From VAZQ01 sp963758945 (GTDB lineage: Bacteria > Pseudomonadota > Alphaproteobacteria > Rhizobiales > Xanthobacteraceae), in assembly GCA_963758945.1 (NCBI GenBank), contig CAVWXY010000023.1, positions 62,001 through 126,000 of the forward strand: a DNA stretch of 64,000 nt, written 5' to 3'. Of the stretch, positions 1 through 8,779 are shown piece by piece. Made by a program: the position numbers and the translations under genes. The notes under the pieces were generated by a model that made no database searches, was not told the origin of the DNA, and saw only the letters and a program-made list of their open reading frames with translations. Each line of letters opens with the position of its first letter. Position 1 is the stretch's first letter.

Positions 1-1
1 C

Positions 2-805
2 GTGGCGTGGCGCCCGGTCGGCGCCGTCGACCCGCGCCGGCTCGGCCAGGCGCGGCGTCAGGCGCACAACGCGGCGCAGTGGCTGGTGCGATTGGCGCAC
101 AGTTACATGGCGCCGCAGCCGGGTGCCGGGCACACGTTCCTTGCGTGGGACCCGCAACGGCAGGCGCTCGTGACGCAGGAGTTTCTGCCGCGACTGACGG
201 TCGAACTGCGCATCCCGGAGCTCGCGCTGCAGTTCAAGGAAGGCGGCCGCGCCGTGCCGCACGTCTTCAAGATCGATGACCACACGCCGGCCGAGGTGGA
301 AGCCTGGGTGTTGGTGGAGCTCTTGCACCGCGGCGTCGACCGCGATCGGTTCTCCAAGTCGCTGCCGTATGAGATGTCCGATCTTATGACCGGGGACGCG
401 GTCCGTTATGTCGCCGAGCCGCTGGCGGCCGAGCTGGCCGCCTGGTTCGCCAACGCCGCGTCGGTTCTGGCCGCCGTCGAGAGGGAGTTGCTGCCTGCAG
501 CCGCGCGCAACATCCCGGCGCCATGGTGCCGACCCGAGGCCTTCCACCTCGCCGTGCAGTTGCCAATGCACCCGCACGATGCCTCGGGCGGCCCGACGCT
601 GTACGCCGGCTTCTCGGCCGGAGATAGTGGCAGCGACCAGCCCTATTTCTACGTCGCGTCCCGGGACGAAACCGCCGGCGCATCACCGCGGCCCGACAGC
701 GTCCTGACCGCCGCAAGCCTCTTGCAAGAGCGACGACCTGGGGAGCTCGCGCTTGATCGGCTTCGCGCGGCAATCGGCGCCCTGCGCGCGCCCTCGGCGC
801 GATAG
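2..805 (+). CDS. Hypothetical protein, 5' end possibly outside window
   Basis: I do not recognise this protein. The frame is open to the left edge of the window, and the GTG at base 2 is only the first in-frame start available, so the true start may lie upstream. The 267 visible residues have no signal peptide, no membrane segment and no familiar catalytic motif; the composition is rich in Ala, Leu and Arg and the product looks soluble. The stop is a TAG at 803-805. A 13-base string ending in that stop is repeated 15 bases downstream (793-805 and 808-820). The gene converges on the LysR gene, so nothing suggests it belongs to the sulfonate island. Confidence 0.5.
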   Translation: MAWRPVGAVDPRRLGQARRQAHNAAQWLVRLAHSYMAPQPGAGHTFLAWDPQRQALVTQEFLPRLTVELRIPELALQFKEGGRAVPHVFKIDDHTPAEVEAWVLVELLHRGVDRDRFSKSLPYEMSDLMTGDAVRYVAEPLAAELAAWFANAASVLAAVERELLPAAARNIPAPWCRPEAFHLAVQLPMHPHDASGGPTLYAGFSAGDSGSDQPYFYVASRDETAGASPRPDSVLTAASLLQERRPGELALDRLRAAIGALRAPSAR

Positions 806-863
806 CTCTCGGCGCGATAGCCCTGCCGCCGGCTCGATCAGCGCCGGGGGCCGCACTGCGCCG

Positions 864-1877
864 TTATTGCGCGCGCGTGGAACGGCGGCTCGCCCTACCC
901 GCGCCGTTCGCTGCGACTTGGCCGTCTCGCGCGCTGCTCTTGACCGGGTCCGCGCTCGGGTCGCCGAGACGCCGCCGCAGCTCTCCGGTCTTGTTCAGGC
1001 TCTTGACGATGGCCACCAGTGCGTTGGCCATCGGCATGATGGTCTCGCCCCCGGCCCAGAACAGCCCGACCTCCTGGCTCACCACCGGATCGACCAGGTC
1101 CAGTGCCTTGGTCCCCGGCTGCAAGCCGGGCATCCGCGTGAAGTGCGAGGGAATGATCGTGCAAAGTTCGGTGAACTGAACCTGGAACATCAGATGCAGG
1201 ATCAACTCGGACTCGACCTTCGGGACCGGCTGGCTGCCGACCCGCGCAAACACCTGGTTGACGAACCGGCGCTCATGCATCGAGGGCCTCAGCATGGCCA
1301 ACGGCAATCCGGCCGCCTCCTTCCAACTCATGGTCGTGCGCTTGCGGAAGGGCTCCGTGTCGGGCACGAGCAGACTCAGCCTCTCGCTACAGATCGGCAG
1401 CGCGCTGCGGCGTCCGAGGTCTGCCGCGTCCATGTAGGTGATGCCGACGTCGAGCGCGAAATTGTTCAAGCCGACCTTCATGGCGTCGTTGCCGATAAAT
1501 TGCACGTCGACCAGCACGCCCGGATGTCGCTGACGGACCAGTTGCACCAACACCGGCAGCACGGGAGACATCGAGGGCATCGAACCGACGCGAAGATTGC
1601 CGCGCAGATTGTCCTGCATGGCGTCTATTTCATCGCGCATCGCCGAGCAGTCGGAAATCACCTGACGCGCCCATCGCGCCACGCGCTCGCCTTCCGGCGT
1701 CAAGCCGTGAAAGCGCTGGCCCCGACCGCGCAGAAAAATCGGCACACCGAGTTCCAGCTCGAGTTGCTTGATCCCGCTGGAAAGACTTGGCTGGCTCACA
1801 TGGCAGGACCGCGCCGCACGTCCGAAATGTCCCTCCTGGGCGACTGCCACCAAATACTGGAACTGCCGCAGGAACAT
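864..1877 (-). CDS. LysR-family transcriptional regulator
   Basis: This is a 337-residue regulator with an N-terminal winged helix-turn-helix (residues about 1-60, MFLRQFQYLVAVAQEGHFG, then the recognition-helix part CHVSQPSLSSGIKQLE) and a two-lobed effector-binding domain behind it. The frame is open for 90 more residues upstream, but the ATG at 1877 is preferred because the HTH begins directly there and 337 residues is normal for the family. It is divergent from the TauE-type exporter at 2092, with 214 bp between them, the classic LysR arrangement, so it probably controls that gene and perhaps the rest of the sulfonate island. The ligand is unknown; a sulfonate, sulfite or APS-like signal would fit the context. 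The C-terminal 40 residues are basic and low in complexity. Confidence 0.85.
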   Translation of the reverse strand: MFLRQFQYLVAVAQEGHFGRAARSCHVSQPSLSSGIKQLELELGVPIFLRGRGQRFHGLTPEGERVARWARQVISDCSAMRDEIDAMQDNLRGNLRVGSMPSMSPVLPVLVQLVRQRHPGVLVDVQFIGNDAMKVGLNNFALDVGITYMDAADLGRRSALPICSERLSLLVPDTEPFRKRTTMSWKEAAGLPLAMLRPSMHERRFVNQVFARVGSQPVPKVESELILHLMFQVQFTELCTIIPSHFTRMPGLQPGTKALDLVDPVVSQEVGLFWAGGETIMPMANALVAIVKSLNKTGELRRRLGDPSADPVKSSARDGQVAANGAGRASRRSTRAQ

Positions 1878-2091
1878 CGTTTCCAATCCCGGTAGTCCGG
1901 CTCCGTTCTTACGCCAACTGGCAGGGAGCCAATTTGGATGTAGGATAATTCCAATATTCGAAAATGCAAAAACGATAGACAGCATCGATGCCGCAACCGC
2001 CGGGTAGCGGGGACCGAATGATGCAGCCGGGCCGCTCGGATTTCCCCCGAATCCGGCTGCGCGGCGCCCTTGGCGCTCCGATCGTCCGGCC

Positions 2092-2850
2092 ATGACGGCC
2101 TTGGCCGCGATCTTCCTCGGCATGCTCGGTCTGGTTGCCGAACTCATGATCGGGGCGGTCGGAATCGGTGGCGTGATTCTCGTTCCGGCCCTCGTCTACT
2201 TTGGCGGCATTCCGATCCATGCGGCCATCGCCGCGGCGATGGCGAGCTATGTGCTCACCGGGCTCATCGGCACGCTGGTCTATACCAGCAAGAAATCGAT
2301 CCTATGGAGCATGGCGGGGTGGTTGTGCGCGGGTGCCATGCCCGCCGCGCTTGCGGGCGCGCTCGCAGCCGGCCGGGCTTCCCCGCTCCTGCTCGAAGTG
2401 CTGATCGGGCTGCTGACGGCGGCCTCGGGCGTCCACGCGCTGCTGGCGAGCCCGGCGGCTGACGCTGCGCGCTCGAATGCAATATCGAGCCCTGCGCTGG
2501 GATTCATCGGTGCGGTGACGGGCTTCGGCTCGGCGCTGTCGGGAACGGGCGGACCGCTCATCCTGGTCCCCATTCTCATCTGGCTGGATCTTCCCGTACT
2601 TTCCGCCATCGCCCTTTCTCAAGCGATCCAGCTTCCGATCGCCGTGCTCGCGACCGCCGGCAATATTCTGTCCGACAACCTCGATCCGACCCTGGGCGGG
2701 CTCTTGGCCGCCGGGTTGGCGATCGGGACTTTCGTGGGCGCAAGGATTGCCCACGCGGTGCCGCGCAGGGCGTTGCGCGGCGCGGTCGCGATCGTGCTGA
2801 TCGTGGTCGGCGCCTCGATTGCGATCAAGGTGGTCGCACGTCTCGTCTGA
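2092..2850 (+). CDS. TauE/SafE (TSUP) family sulfite/sulfonate exporter
   Basis: This 252-residue protein is almost wholly hydrophobic, with about eight predicted membrane spans. It has the two-fold repeat of the TSUP family: an N-terminal half with the Gly-rich segment GAVGIGGVILVPAL and a second half with GFGSALSGTGGPLILVPIL. Relatives move sulfite, sulfoacetate or related anions across the inner membrane. It starts 214 bp from the divergent LysR gene and is followed 20 bp later by the GcvT-like gene, so the three rightward genes to 5000 may be one operon. Beside a methanesulfonate oxygenase that releases sulfite, export of excess sulfite is the most likely role, but sulfonate uptake cannot be excluded. 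Confidence 0.85.
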   Translation: MTALAAIFLGMLGLVAELMIGAVGIGGVILVPALVYFGGIPIHAAIAAAMASYVLTGLIGTLVYTSKKSILWSMAGWLCAGAMPAALAGALAAGRASPLLLEVLIGLLTAASGVHALLASPAADAARSNAISSPALGFIGAVTGFGSALSGTGGPLILVPILIWLDLPVLSAIALSQAIQLPIAVLATAGNILSDNLDPTLGGLLAAGLAIGTFVGARIAHAVPRRALRGAVAIVLIVVGASIAIKVVARLV

Positions 2851-2870
2851 ATAGCCAGAGAACTTGCAAG

Positions 2871-3899
2871 ATGGCGTTCGACCCGAACACGCTCCGCCGG
2901 GACTATGGCGATCCCGAGCTCGAGGCGCATGCCTGCCGGACGGACTGCGCCCTGTTCGACTATTCGTTTGTCGGTCGCGCGCGGCTCGATGGGCCCGCCG
3001 CCCTCGACGCCGTCGGGCAACTGACGAGAAGGTCGCTGGCGAGCCTGCTGCCCGGACAAATCCGCTACGCGCTGCGTGCCGATTCGAACGGCCACCTGCT
3101 CTCGGATCTGACCGTTTGGACGCACGGCGAGACCCGTTACGAAGTGATGAGCGGCCGGTCCGAGGACATCTCGGATCTCGTTCTCGCCGCGCGAGCCGAT
3201 TGCAAGGTGGAAGACTTGAGCGCCCGCACGTCGATCATCGCGCTGCAGGGACCGCGCGCGCTCGAGGCCCTCGCCGACCTGGCGGATACGGGCGCGCTCG
3301 CGACACTCGGCTATTTCACCTTCGTGCCAATCAGAATTTGCGAAGTGGACTGCCTCGTGGGCAGGCTCGGGTACAGCGGCGAGCGGGGCTTCGAAATTCT
3401 GCTGCCACGCCCCGCCGCGCCCGAACTCTGGCACCGGCTGGCGCGGCGGGCGCGGCCCGCCGGCTTCGCTGCCGCCGACATGCTGCGGATCGAGGCGGGC
3501 TTCGTGCTGTTTGCGAATGAGTTTCGACTTCCGGTGACGGCGCGGGAGGCGTGCCTCGAACGCTTCGCCGGTTTGTGCGGTGCGCCGCAGGAGCCGGAGA
3601 TCAGCCTCGTCTGCTTCCGGGCGAACACGCGCGAGAAGCCGGTCCTGTGGCAGCCGACGGCGCCCGTCGTTCGCCCAAACCGGGCCGGGATGATCACCGT
3701 CACCTCGGCCTGTCACAGCCTGCAGGCCGGCGGCACGCTGGGGCTGGGCTATGCCTCTCGGTCCGACCTGATTGCGGGGGTGCCGCTGCGCGATCCGACC
3801 GGGGCGTTCGCCGATATTCAACCTGCGTCATTGCCCTTCTTCGATCGGCAAAAGCGCCGTCCCAGAACCTCGTGGACGGCACCGATGCAGGGCCCGTGA
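2871..3899 (+). CDS. GcvT-family (aminomethyltransferase-like) protein, probably folate-dependent
   Basis: This 342-residue protein has the GcvT fold pattern: CALFDYSFVGRARLDGPAAL near residue 25 matches the family opening (LFD-S--G---V-GP-A), SIIALQGPRALEAL lies near residue 122, and GRLGYSGERGFEILLP near residue 163 is the folate-domain signature. GcvT relatives transfer one-carbon units to tetrahydrofolate (glycine cleavage, DMSP demethylation, sarcosine-type enzymes). No glycine cleavage partners (gcvH, gcvP) are nearby, so that role is unlikely. It sits between the sulfonate-linked exporter and a PanB-like gene whose family also uses folate-bound C1 units. I infer handling of formaldehyde or methyl carbon released from methanesulfonate. 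Substrate unproven. Confidence 0.75.
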   Translation: MAFDPNTLRRDYGDPELEAHACRTDCALFDYSFVGRARLDGPAALDAVGQLTRRSLASLLPGQIRYALRADSNGHLLSDLTVWTHGETRYEVMSGRSEDISDLVLAARADCKVEDLSARTSIIALQGPRALEALADLADTGALATLGYFTFVPIRICEVDCLVGRLGYSGERGFEILLPRPAAPELWHRLARRARPAGFAAADMLRIEAGFVLFANEFRLPVTAREACLERFAGLCGAPQEPEISLVCFRANTREKPVLWQPTAPVVRPNRAGMITVTSACHSLQAGGTLGLGYASRSDLIAGVPLRDPTGAFADIQPASLPFFDRQKRRPRTSWTAPMQGP

Positions 3900-4076
3900 T
3901 CCTCCGTTCATAGGCATTGGCAAACGCCTGATAGGAACTGCGTATTTGACTTGACGCGACGCGAGGCCGCCCACTCGATGCGCGCGGACCGGACGTCGGC
4001 ATGCTCGGTCGCCGAGGCCGTCCACGCGTCTCCAACGATCCCGTTGGCCCCGTCGTTTCAATCAGGCAGGACCGTC

Positions 4077-5000
4077 ATGGCTGAAGCCGCACCACGCAAG
4101 GAAGCCGCGCCGCGCCGGAAGGTGACGATCAACACGCTGATGGCCAAGATGCGCAGAGGCGAGCAGATCACGCAGCTTGCCGCCTACGACTACCGCACCG
4201 CGGTCGTCTCCGATCGCCTCGGCATGGACATCCTGTGCGTCTCCGACACCGGCGGCATGATCCTGTTCGGCCATCAGAGCACCGTCACCGTCAGTTTCGA
4301 CGAGGTGATGATGATGGCCAAGGCCATCGATCGCGGCTCGAAATACGGTCTGCGCATGGTCGACATGCCGTACTGGAGCTTCCACGTCTCCAAGGAGCAG
4401 GCCGTCGCCAACGCCGGCCGCTTCGTGCACGAGGCCAATGCCGAAGTGATGAAGTGCGAAGGCAACCGGCATCATGCCAAGAATATCGAAGCGATCGTGC
4501 AGGCGGGCATTCCAGTCCAGGGCCACATCGGCATCACGCCGATGCGCATGCCGCAGCTCGGCGGCTTCGTCGCCCAGGGCAAGAGCGCGCAGCGGGCGAA
4601 GGAACTGGTGGACGACGCAAAGGCCTTCGTGGACGCCGGCTGCTTCTCCATTCTCTGCGAAGTCACCACCTCGGAAGTCGCCGAGTATCTCGCGCAAATA
4701 CTGCCGGTGCCGGTGATCAGCCTCGGCGCCGGCAACTGCGCGCACGGCGTGCACATCATTTCCTCGGATCTGTTCCACCTCTGGGAAGAGCACGTGCCGC
4801 GCCATTCGCGCATCTACACCGACCTGATCCCCATCATCGAGGATGTCATCAGCCGCTACATGGCCGATGTCCGCAGCCGCAGCTATCCCGGCCCGAAAGA
4901 GACCGTCTTCATGGAGCCCGACGAGCTCGCGAAGTTCGCCAAGGACATGAAGTGGGAGAGGAAGCTCGACGAGATCGGCACGCAGAAGAAATCGGCCTGA
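4077..5000 (+). CDS. PanB-like 3-methyl-2-oxobutanoate hydroxymethyltransferase family protein
   Basis: This 307-residue protein belongs to the ketopantoate hydroxymethyltransferase family, which moves a hydroxymethyl group from 5,10-methylene-tetrahydrofolate to a 2-oxo acid. The four residues used by E. coli PanB are visible: Asp in CVSDTGG, Asp in MVDMPYW, Lys in EVMKCEGN and Glu in SILCEVTT. The ATG at 4077 is chosen because AGGA lies six bases ahead; the longer upstream frame is not family-like. The C-terminal third (SSDLFHLWEEHVPRHSRIY) departs from canonical PanB. No panC or panD is nearby. Its place beside a GcvT-like gene and the methanesulfonate oxygenase suggests a C1 role other than pantothenate synthesis; ordinary PanB is the alternative. 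Confidence 0.8.
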   Translation: MAEAAPRKEAAPRRKVTINTLMAKMRRGEQITQLAAYDYRTAVVSDRLGMDILCVSDTGGMILFGHQSTVTVSFDEVMMMAKAIDRGSKYGLRMVDMPYWSFHVSKEQAVANAGRFVHEANAEVMKCEGNRHHAKNIEAIVQAGIPVQGHIGITPMRMPQLGGFVAQGKSAQRAKELVDDAKAFVDAGCFSILCEVTTSEVAEYLAQILPVPVISLGAGNCAHGVHIISSDLFHLWEEHVPRHSRIYTDLIPIIEDVISRYMADVRSRSYPGPKETVFMEPDELAKFAKDMKWERKLDEIGTQKKSA

Positions 5001-5012
5001 CGCGCCGACGCG

Positions 5013-5043
5013 GCGCGGGGTGGGCCTCCTGCCCGCCCCGCGC
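5013..5043. terminator. Hairpin between convergent panB-like and cytochrome genes
   Basis: A 13-pair GC-rich stem (one G-T wobble) with a five-base loop lies 13 bp after the panB-like stop and 27 bp before the end of the convergent cytochrome gene. There is no clear U-tract on either side, so it may stop transcription weakly or simply protect mRNA ends. Confidence 0.5.
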
Positions 5044-5069
5044 GCGATTCGGAGCGATCGAGATCCGCT

Positions 5070-5651
5070 CTAACAGTTCGTCATGCACTGGGTCGCCAAG
5101 GTGTCGGGCCGGTCGTCGGGAATGAACCCGTTGCGGTTCGGCATCATCACCTTCGGCAACGTCTCCGCATCCATCACCGCATCGTCCGGAACGAGGCCGT
5201 TCAGATTCAGGATGTACGCCGTGAGTGCGTAGACCTGATTGTTGGTCAGGCTCTGCGGCGCCGTCATCGGCATGGTGCGCCGGATGTAATCGAACAGGAT
5301 CGGCGCGTAGGGATACATGCTTCCCGGCGTCAGCACGCGCGCATTGGTCGTGAACGATCCGATCCCCCCGACCATGGTGCCGTACATCGACCCGCCCTTG
5401 GCATTTTCGCCATGGCAGCTCACGCACTGTGCCGCGAATAGGGATTTGCCCTCGGCGACGCTTCCCTTGCCGCTCGGGAGCCCCTTCCCGTCCGAGGTGC
5501 GGATGTCGATGTTCCAGGCCGCGATATCCGCCTCCGAAACCGGCGTGCCGAAATGCGGCGTGGCGCTTTTCGACTGCGCGTCCGCAGCGTCGAACGCCAG
5601 CGACGAGAACACGAGCAGCGCGAGCGTTCCAGCGAGCTTATGCGATCGCAT
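5070..5651 (-). CDS. Periplasmic c-type cytochrome, electron acceptor of the sulfite dehydrogenase
   Basis: This 193-residue monohaem cytochrome c has a Sec signal peptide (hydrophobic core LALLVFSSLAF, likely cleavage after DAADA) and one CxxCH haem site (CVSCH near residue 76). A Met in the following region (MYGTMVGG or RRTMPMTAP) would be the distal ligand. The start overlaps the soxC-like gene by 14 bp, and a strong GGAGGTG ribosome site lies inside that gene's end, so the two are translationally linked. By analogy with SorAB and SoxCD it should take electrons from sulfite oxidation and pass them to the respiratory chain. SoxD is usually larger and dihaem, so a SorB-like role is the better label. 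Confidence 0.85.
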   Translation of the reverse strand: MRSHKLAGTLALLVFSSLAFDAADAQSKSATPHFGTPVSEADIAAWNIDIRTSDGKGLPSGKGSVAEGKSLFAAQCVSCHGENAKGGSMYGTMVGGIGSFTTNARVLTPGSMYPYAPILFDYIRRTMPMTAPQSLTNNQVYALTAYILNLNGLVPDDAVMDAETLPKVMMPNRNGFIPDDRPDTLATQCMTNC

Positions 5652-6966
5652 TTTTCACCTCCCCGCTTGGGCTGACCGACCAGGGAAAGACGCCATTGTG
5701 GTGCTGCACGAAGCCGACGAGCGCGCGGGCTTTCGCGATCTGGGCCACCGTGGGCTGCACGTAGCCGGTGCTGTCCACGGCGCGGCTCGCAATTTTGGCC
5801 GGCCCGCCGTCCCACTGCCAGAGATAGCGGAAGCGGGTGAGACAGCGATCCAGGAACGGCTCTTCGAGGACCGCCTCACGCCAATTCTTGCCGCCGTCGA
5901 GCGTCACGTCGACGGCCTTGATGGTTCCGTTCCCGGACCATGCGAAGCCCTCGATCGGGTAGATGCCCGGTCCGTTCAGCTTCATCCCGCCCGATGGTCT
6001 GGTGATGACGGACTTGCACTCCATGACGAAGCTGAATTGCCGCCATTTGCCTTCGGGCATCGGGTCGGTATAGCGAGCGGTCTCGCTGCGTAGGTTCCAG
6101 GGTTGGTCCGACACCTTGATGCGCCGGAGCCATTTGACCGAAACATTGCCTTCCCACCCCGGGATGAGCGCCCGCAGGGGATAGCCTTGCTCGGGCCGCA
6201 GCCGCTCGCCGTTCTGGCCGTAGACCAGGAGCGTGTCGGCCATCACCTTCTGGATCGGGATCGACCGCGCATGGGCGGAGCCGTCGGCGCCCTCGAACAG
6301 CACCCATTTGGCGGCCGGGTCGAGGCCGGCCTCGTCCAGCAGGCTCGAGACCGGAATGCCGGTCCACTGCGCACATGAGAGCAGGCCGTGCGACTGCTGC
6401 ACGGTGTTCGAGGCGGCCTTGGTCCAATCGGTGAGCCCGTTGCCCGAGCATTCGAGGAAATGGAACTTCGACACCGACGGGTAGCGCATCAGGTCGCTCA
6501 TGGAGAATTCGAGCGGCTGCTTCACCATGCCGTGGATGACCAGGTGGTGCTTGTCGGGATCGATGTCGGGCACGCCGGCGTGATGGCGCTCGAAGAACAA
6601 GCCGTTGGGCGTGACGATGCCGAGCTGGTGCTGCAGCGGCGTCATGCTCCAATCCGACCAGTTCTGCTTGTTGACGAGCACGTCGCTGCGCCTGCGACTG
6701 ACCTGCGCCTCGAACTTCGACGGCATCCCGTACGCCGTAGGTTCGATGCCGCGGCCCATTTCGAGGTTCGACTGCGGGACTTCCAGCCGTTGCGCCCCGG
6801 CGGCGGCGATCCCTGTCGCCGACGCGACCGTCGCGCCGGCCAAGGCCGCGCCGCTGCGCAGGAAGCTGCGTCTTGCCTGCGATCGAGGGAAACCCGCGTC
6901 CACGGCGTCGTCGGTTGCCGACACGCTGCGAGACCTTGGGCCTCGCACCACGTCCGTCTTCTGCAT
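5638..6966 (-). CDS. soxC: SoxC/SorA-type sulfite dehydrogenase, molybdopterin subunit
   Basis: This 442-residue protein is a sulfite-oxidase-family molybdoenzyme. A twin-arginine signal (ARRSFLRSGAALAG, residues about 31-45) sends it folded to the periplasm. The molybdenum-binding Cys lies in HFLECSGNG, and RHHAGVPDIDPDKH is typical of SoxC. It should oxidise sulfite to sulfate, passing electrons to the cytochrome encoded next. The ATG at 6966 is chosen because GGGAGGA precedes it at good spacing and the twin-arginine motif then lies correctly near the N-terminus. No soxA, X, Y, Z or B is present here, so it probably works as a stand-alone sulfite dehydrogenase for sulfite from methanesulfonate rather than in thiosulfate oxidation. 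It follows msmD after 249 bp. Confidence 0.88.
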   Translation of the reverse strand: MQKTDVVRGPRSRSVSATDDAVDAGFPRSQARRSFLRSGAALAGATVASATGIAAAGAQRLEVPQSNLEMGRGIEPTAYGMPSKFEAQVSRRRSDVLVNKQNWSDWSMTPLQHQLGIVTPNGLFFERHHAGVPDIDPDKHHLVIHGMVKQPLEFSMSDLMRYPSVSKFHFLECSGNGLTDWTKAASNTVQQSHGLLSCAQWTGIPVSSLLDEAGLDPAAKWVLFEGADGSAHARSIPIQKVMADTLLVYGQNGERLRPEQGYPLRALIPGWEGNVSVKWLRRIKVSDQPWNLRSETARYTDPMPEGKWRQFSFVMECKSVITRPSGGMKLNGPGIYPIEGFAWSGNGTIKAVDVTLDGGKNWREAVLEEPFLDRCLTRFRYLWQWDGGPAKIASRAVDSTGYVQPTVAQIAKARALVGFVQHHNGVFPWSVSPSGEVKNAIA

Positions 6967-7215
6967 GATGGCGTCCTCCCGGCTTGCCACGGCGCTGTTG
7001 GTGGTCGCGTTCGCGTGCAATGTCGCCTCGTGGCGACGTCCGCAAACCGCCGTCTGCACGCCACGCGATGTTGTTTTTGCCAGCGTCGGCAACGCCGAGC
7101 TTAAGGCCGGCAAGCAACAACCGCCAAACAAATTCGGCCTATGTCGCAAGAGGGCACGACTATTATCGCCCGATCGTTCGCCAACCAGGGCGAGCGCCGG
7201 TTGATGCAACCGGCC

Positions 7216-8259
7216 TCAGGCGAACTTGTCGTAACGGACGAATTGCGGGGGCAGGCGCGCGTCCCTGATCAACATGCGGAGCGCATGGTCGACCATGACC
7301 GGCGGGCCGGCGACGAATCCGAGCATGTTGTCCCAACGCCCGCTCATCGCCTGCCGGGCCGCGTCCGCGACCATGCCGTCCGCCAGTCGGATATGAGGGA
7401 ATTTCGGGTGTGTCGCCGCCGGCGCAGGCGCATGCGACAGCGCCAGCGTTACCTCCAGCCGGCCCTCCGTTCGGCCGGCGTAGTCGCAGAGTTCGCTCAG
7501 ATAGAAGCCATCCTCCAACGTGCGCACGCCGAAGAAGACGTGGCCGGTATGGTCGCGGAAATAATCCTCGCTGGCAGCGTGTTCGATGATTGCGAGCATC
7601 CCGGCGATGCCCGAGCCGCCGGCAATGCACAGGATGTTCTTGCCCTCCCCGGGATGGAACGTCGCGCGGCCGAGCGGGCCGAAGACATGGGCCGTGCGGC
7701 CCGCTGCGCCGCCCCGGAACAACCAGTCAGAGAACGCTCCGCCCGGCTTCTGCTTGATCACGAAGACGAGGCGGTCGACGTCGCGGCCGAAGTTGACCAT
7801 CGAGTAGGCTCGTCCGCCTACGACCTCGGGCACTTCGAGCAGGACGAACTGGCCGGCCTCGAACCGCATCGGGCGCGACAGCGCAAGCTCGAAATGCATG
7901 ACGTCGGGCGTGAGTTTGCGCAGCGCCTCGATGTGGGCAGTGCGATGCTGCGGCAGGGTGTCACAGTCCGGCCTCGCCACGACCTTGGCGGGGACGCGCA
8001 CGACGCAGTCGCTGCCAGGGCAGGTCTGGCACATCAGGACGTCGCCCTTTTCGCGCTTGAGTTTGGCGAATCCCGGCGCCTGCTCCCACTCGACATGGGC
8101 GGAGCCTTGCATGATCCGCGCCCGGCAAGTGCCGCATGTGCCGGTGGCGCATTCGTAAGGCAGGGCGAGGCCTTGCGCGAGGCCGGCATGGAGCAACTTG
8201 TCGGTCGCCCCGCACTCGAAATCGAAAACGCCCGAATTGGTTTCGACGCGGATTTTCAT
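7216..8259 (-). CDS. msmD: Methanesulfonate monooxygenase reductase component
   Basis: This 347-residue NADH:ferredoxin-type reductase has a plant-type [2Fe-2S] domain at the N-terminus (Cys ligands in YECATGTCGTC near residue 36 with the fourth Cys in the later LMCQTCPGSDC region), then a flavin domain (RAYSMVNF near residue 169) and a nicotinamide domain (CIAGGSGIAG). It should feed electrons from NADH to the Rieske ferredoxin MsmC. It is the last of four genes in the order hydroxylase large, hydroxylase small, ferredoxin, reductase, the msmABCD order known from methanesulfonate-using methylotrophs, and begins 39 bp after msmC. The fold is common to many oxygenase reductases, so the specific name rests on context. 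Confidence 0.82.
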   Translation of the reverse strand: MKIRVETNSGVFDFECGATDKLLHAGLAQGLALPYECATGTCGTCRARIMQGSAHVEWEQAPGFAKLKREKGDVLMCQTCPGSDCVVRVPAKVVARPDCDTLPQHRTAHIEALRKLTPDVMHFELALSRPMRFEAGQFVLLEVPEVVGGRAYSMVNFGRDVDRLVFVIKQKPGGAFSDWLFRGGAAGRTAHVFGPLGRATFHPGEGKNILCIAGGSGIAGMLAIIEHAASEDYFRDHTGHVFFGVRTLEDGFYLSELCDYAGRTEGRLEVTLALSHAPAPAATHPKFPHIRLADGMVADAARQAMSGRWDNMLGFVAGPPVMVDHALRMLIRDARLPPQFVRYDKFA

Positions 8260-8298
8260 CGACGGCGGCGATCGGCCGTTGGGCTTCGGGCGCGATGC

Positions 8299-8673
8299 TC
8301 AGGCCTTGCTGAAGAAATCATCGTCCTCCATGTCGTCCGCGTCCTCGAATTCGTAGACAAGCTCCTTGTCAATGAAAGCGAGGATGTCGCCATTTTCCAG
8401 CTTGACCTCGTAGGTCTGCAGCGGCCGCTCGGTCTCCCCGAGCATGTCGAGGGAGCTCAGGTCCCACGACCACAGGTGCTTGGTGCAGGTGAGCACACAC
8501 TCGGAGATGACGCCGGATTCCTCCAGTGGCTCCTCCATATGGGGACACAGCGGCGGGATCGCGCGAAAGCCGCTGCCGTAGTTCGCGACGACGAGCGTCA
8601 CGCCGTCGACCGTGAACTTCTTCAAGTTGTTCTCGGGAACGTCGATAACCCTACAGACGCGTTTCCAGCTCAT
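8299..8673 (-). CDS. msmC: Methanesulfonate monooxygenase Rieske ferredoxin component
   Basis: This 124-residue soluble Rieske ferredoxin shows the CxH and CxxH ligand pairs (LCPHMEEP near residue 43 and LTCTKHLW near residue 62) separated by 17 residues, the normal spacing. It carries electrons from the reductase to the terminal oxygenase. The C-terminus is strongly acidic (DADDMEDDDFF), which may help docking. It lies between the small oxygenase subunit and the reductase, all leftward, consistent with one msmABCD operon. The 106-bp gap before it is larger than the others in the operon but shows no terminator that I can see. Confidence 0.85.
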   Translation of the reverse strand: MSWKRVCRVIDVPENNLKKFTVDGVTLVVANYGSGFRAIPPLCPHMEEPLEESGVISECVLTCTKHLWSWDLSSLDMLGETERPLQTYEVKLENGDILAFIDKELVYEFEDADDMEDDDFFSKA

Positions 8674-8779
8674 GACGCCTCGCTAGCTCATCCGAGGTAC
8701 GGCACGCGTGTAATGGAATGGTCGGGTCCGCCGTCCGTGCGCAGGCAGATCGCGCTCGTCCCGAGGCGCACCACGTTTC

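Noticed and set aside
1878..2147. 90-residue N-terminal extension of the LysR protein
   Set aside because: The HTH normally begins at the N-terminus and the extension overlaps the divergent exporter gene.
2871..5000. Glycine cleavage or pantothenate operon
   Set aside because: gcvH, gcvP, panC and panD are absent; the two genes sit in a sulfur-compound context.
5070..6966. Full Sox thiosulfate-oxidising system
   Set aside because: Only a SoxC-like protein and a short monohaem cytochrome are present; soxA, B, X, Y and Z are absent from the window.
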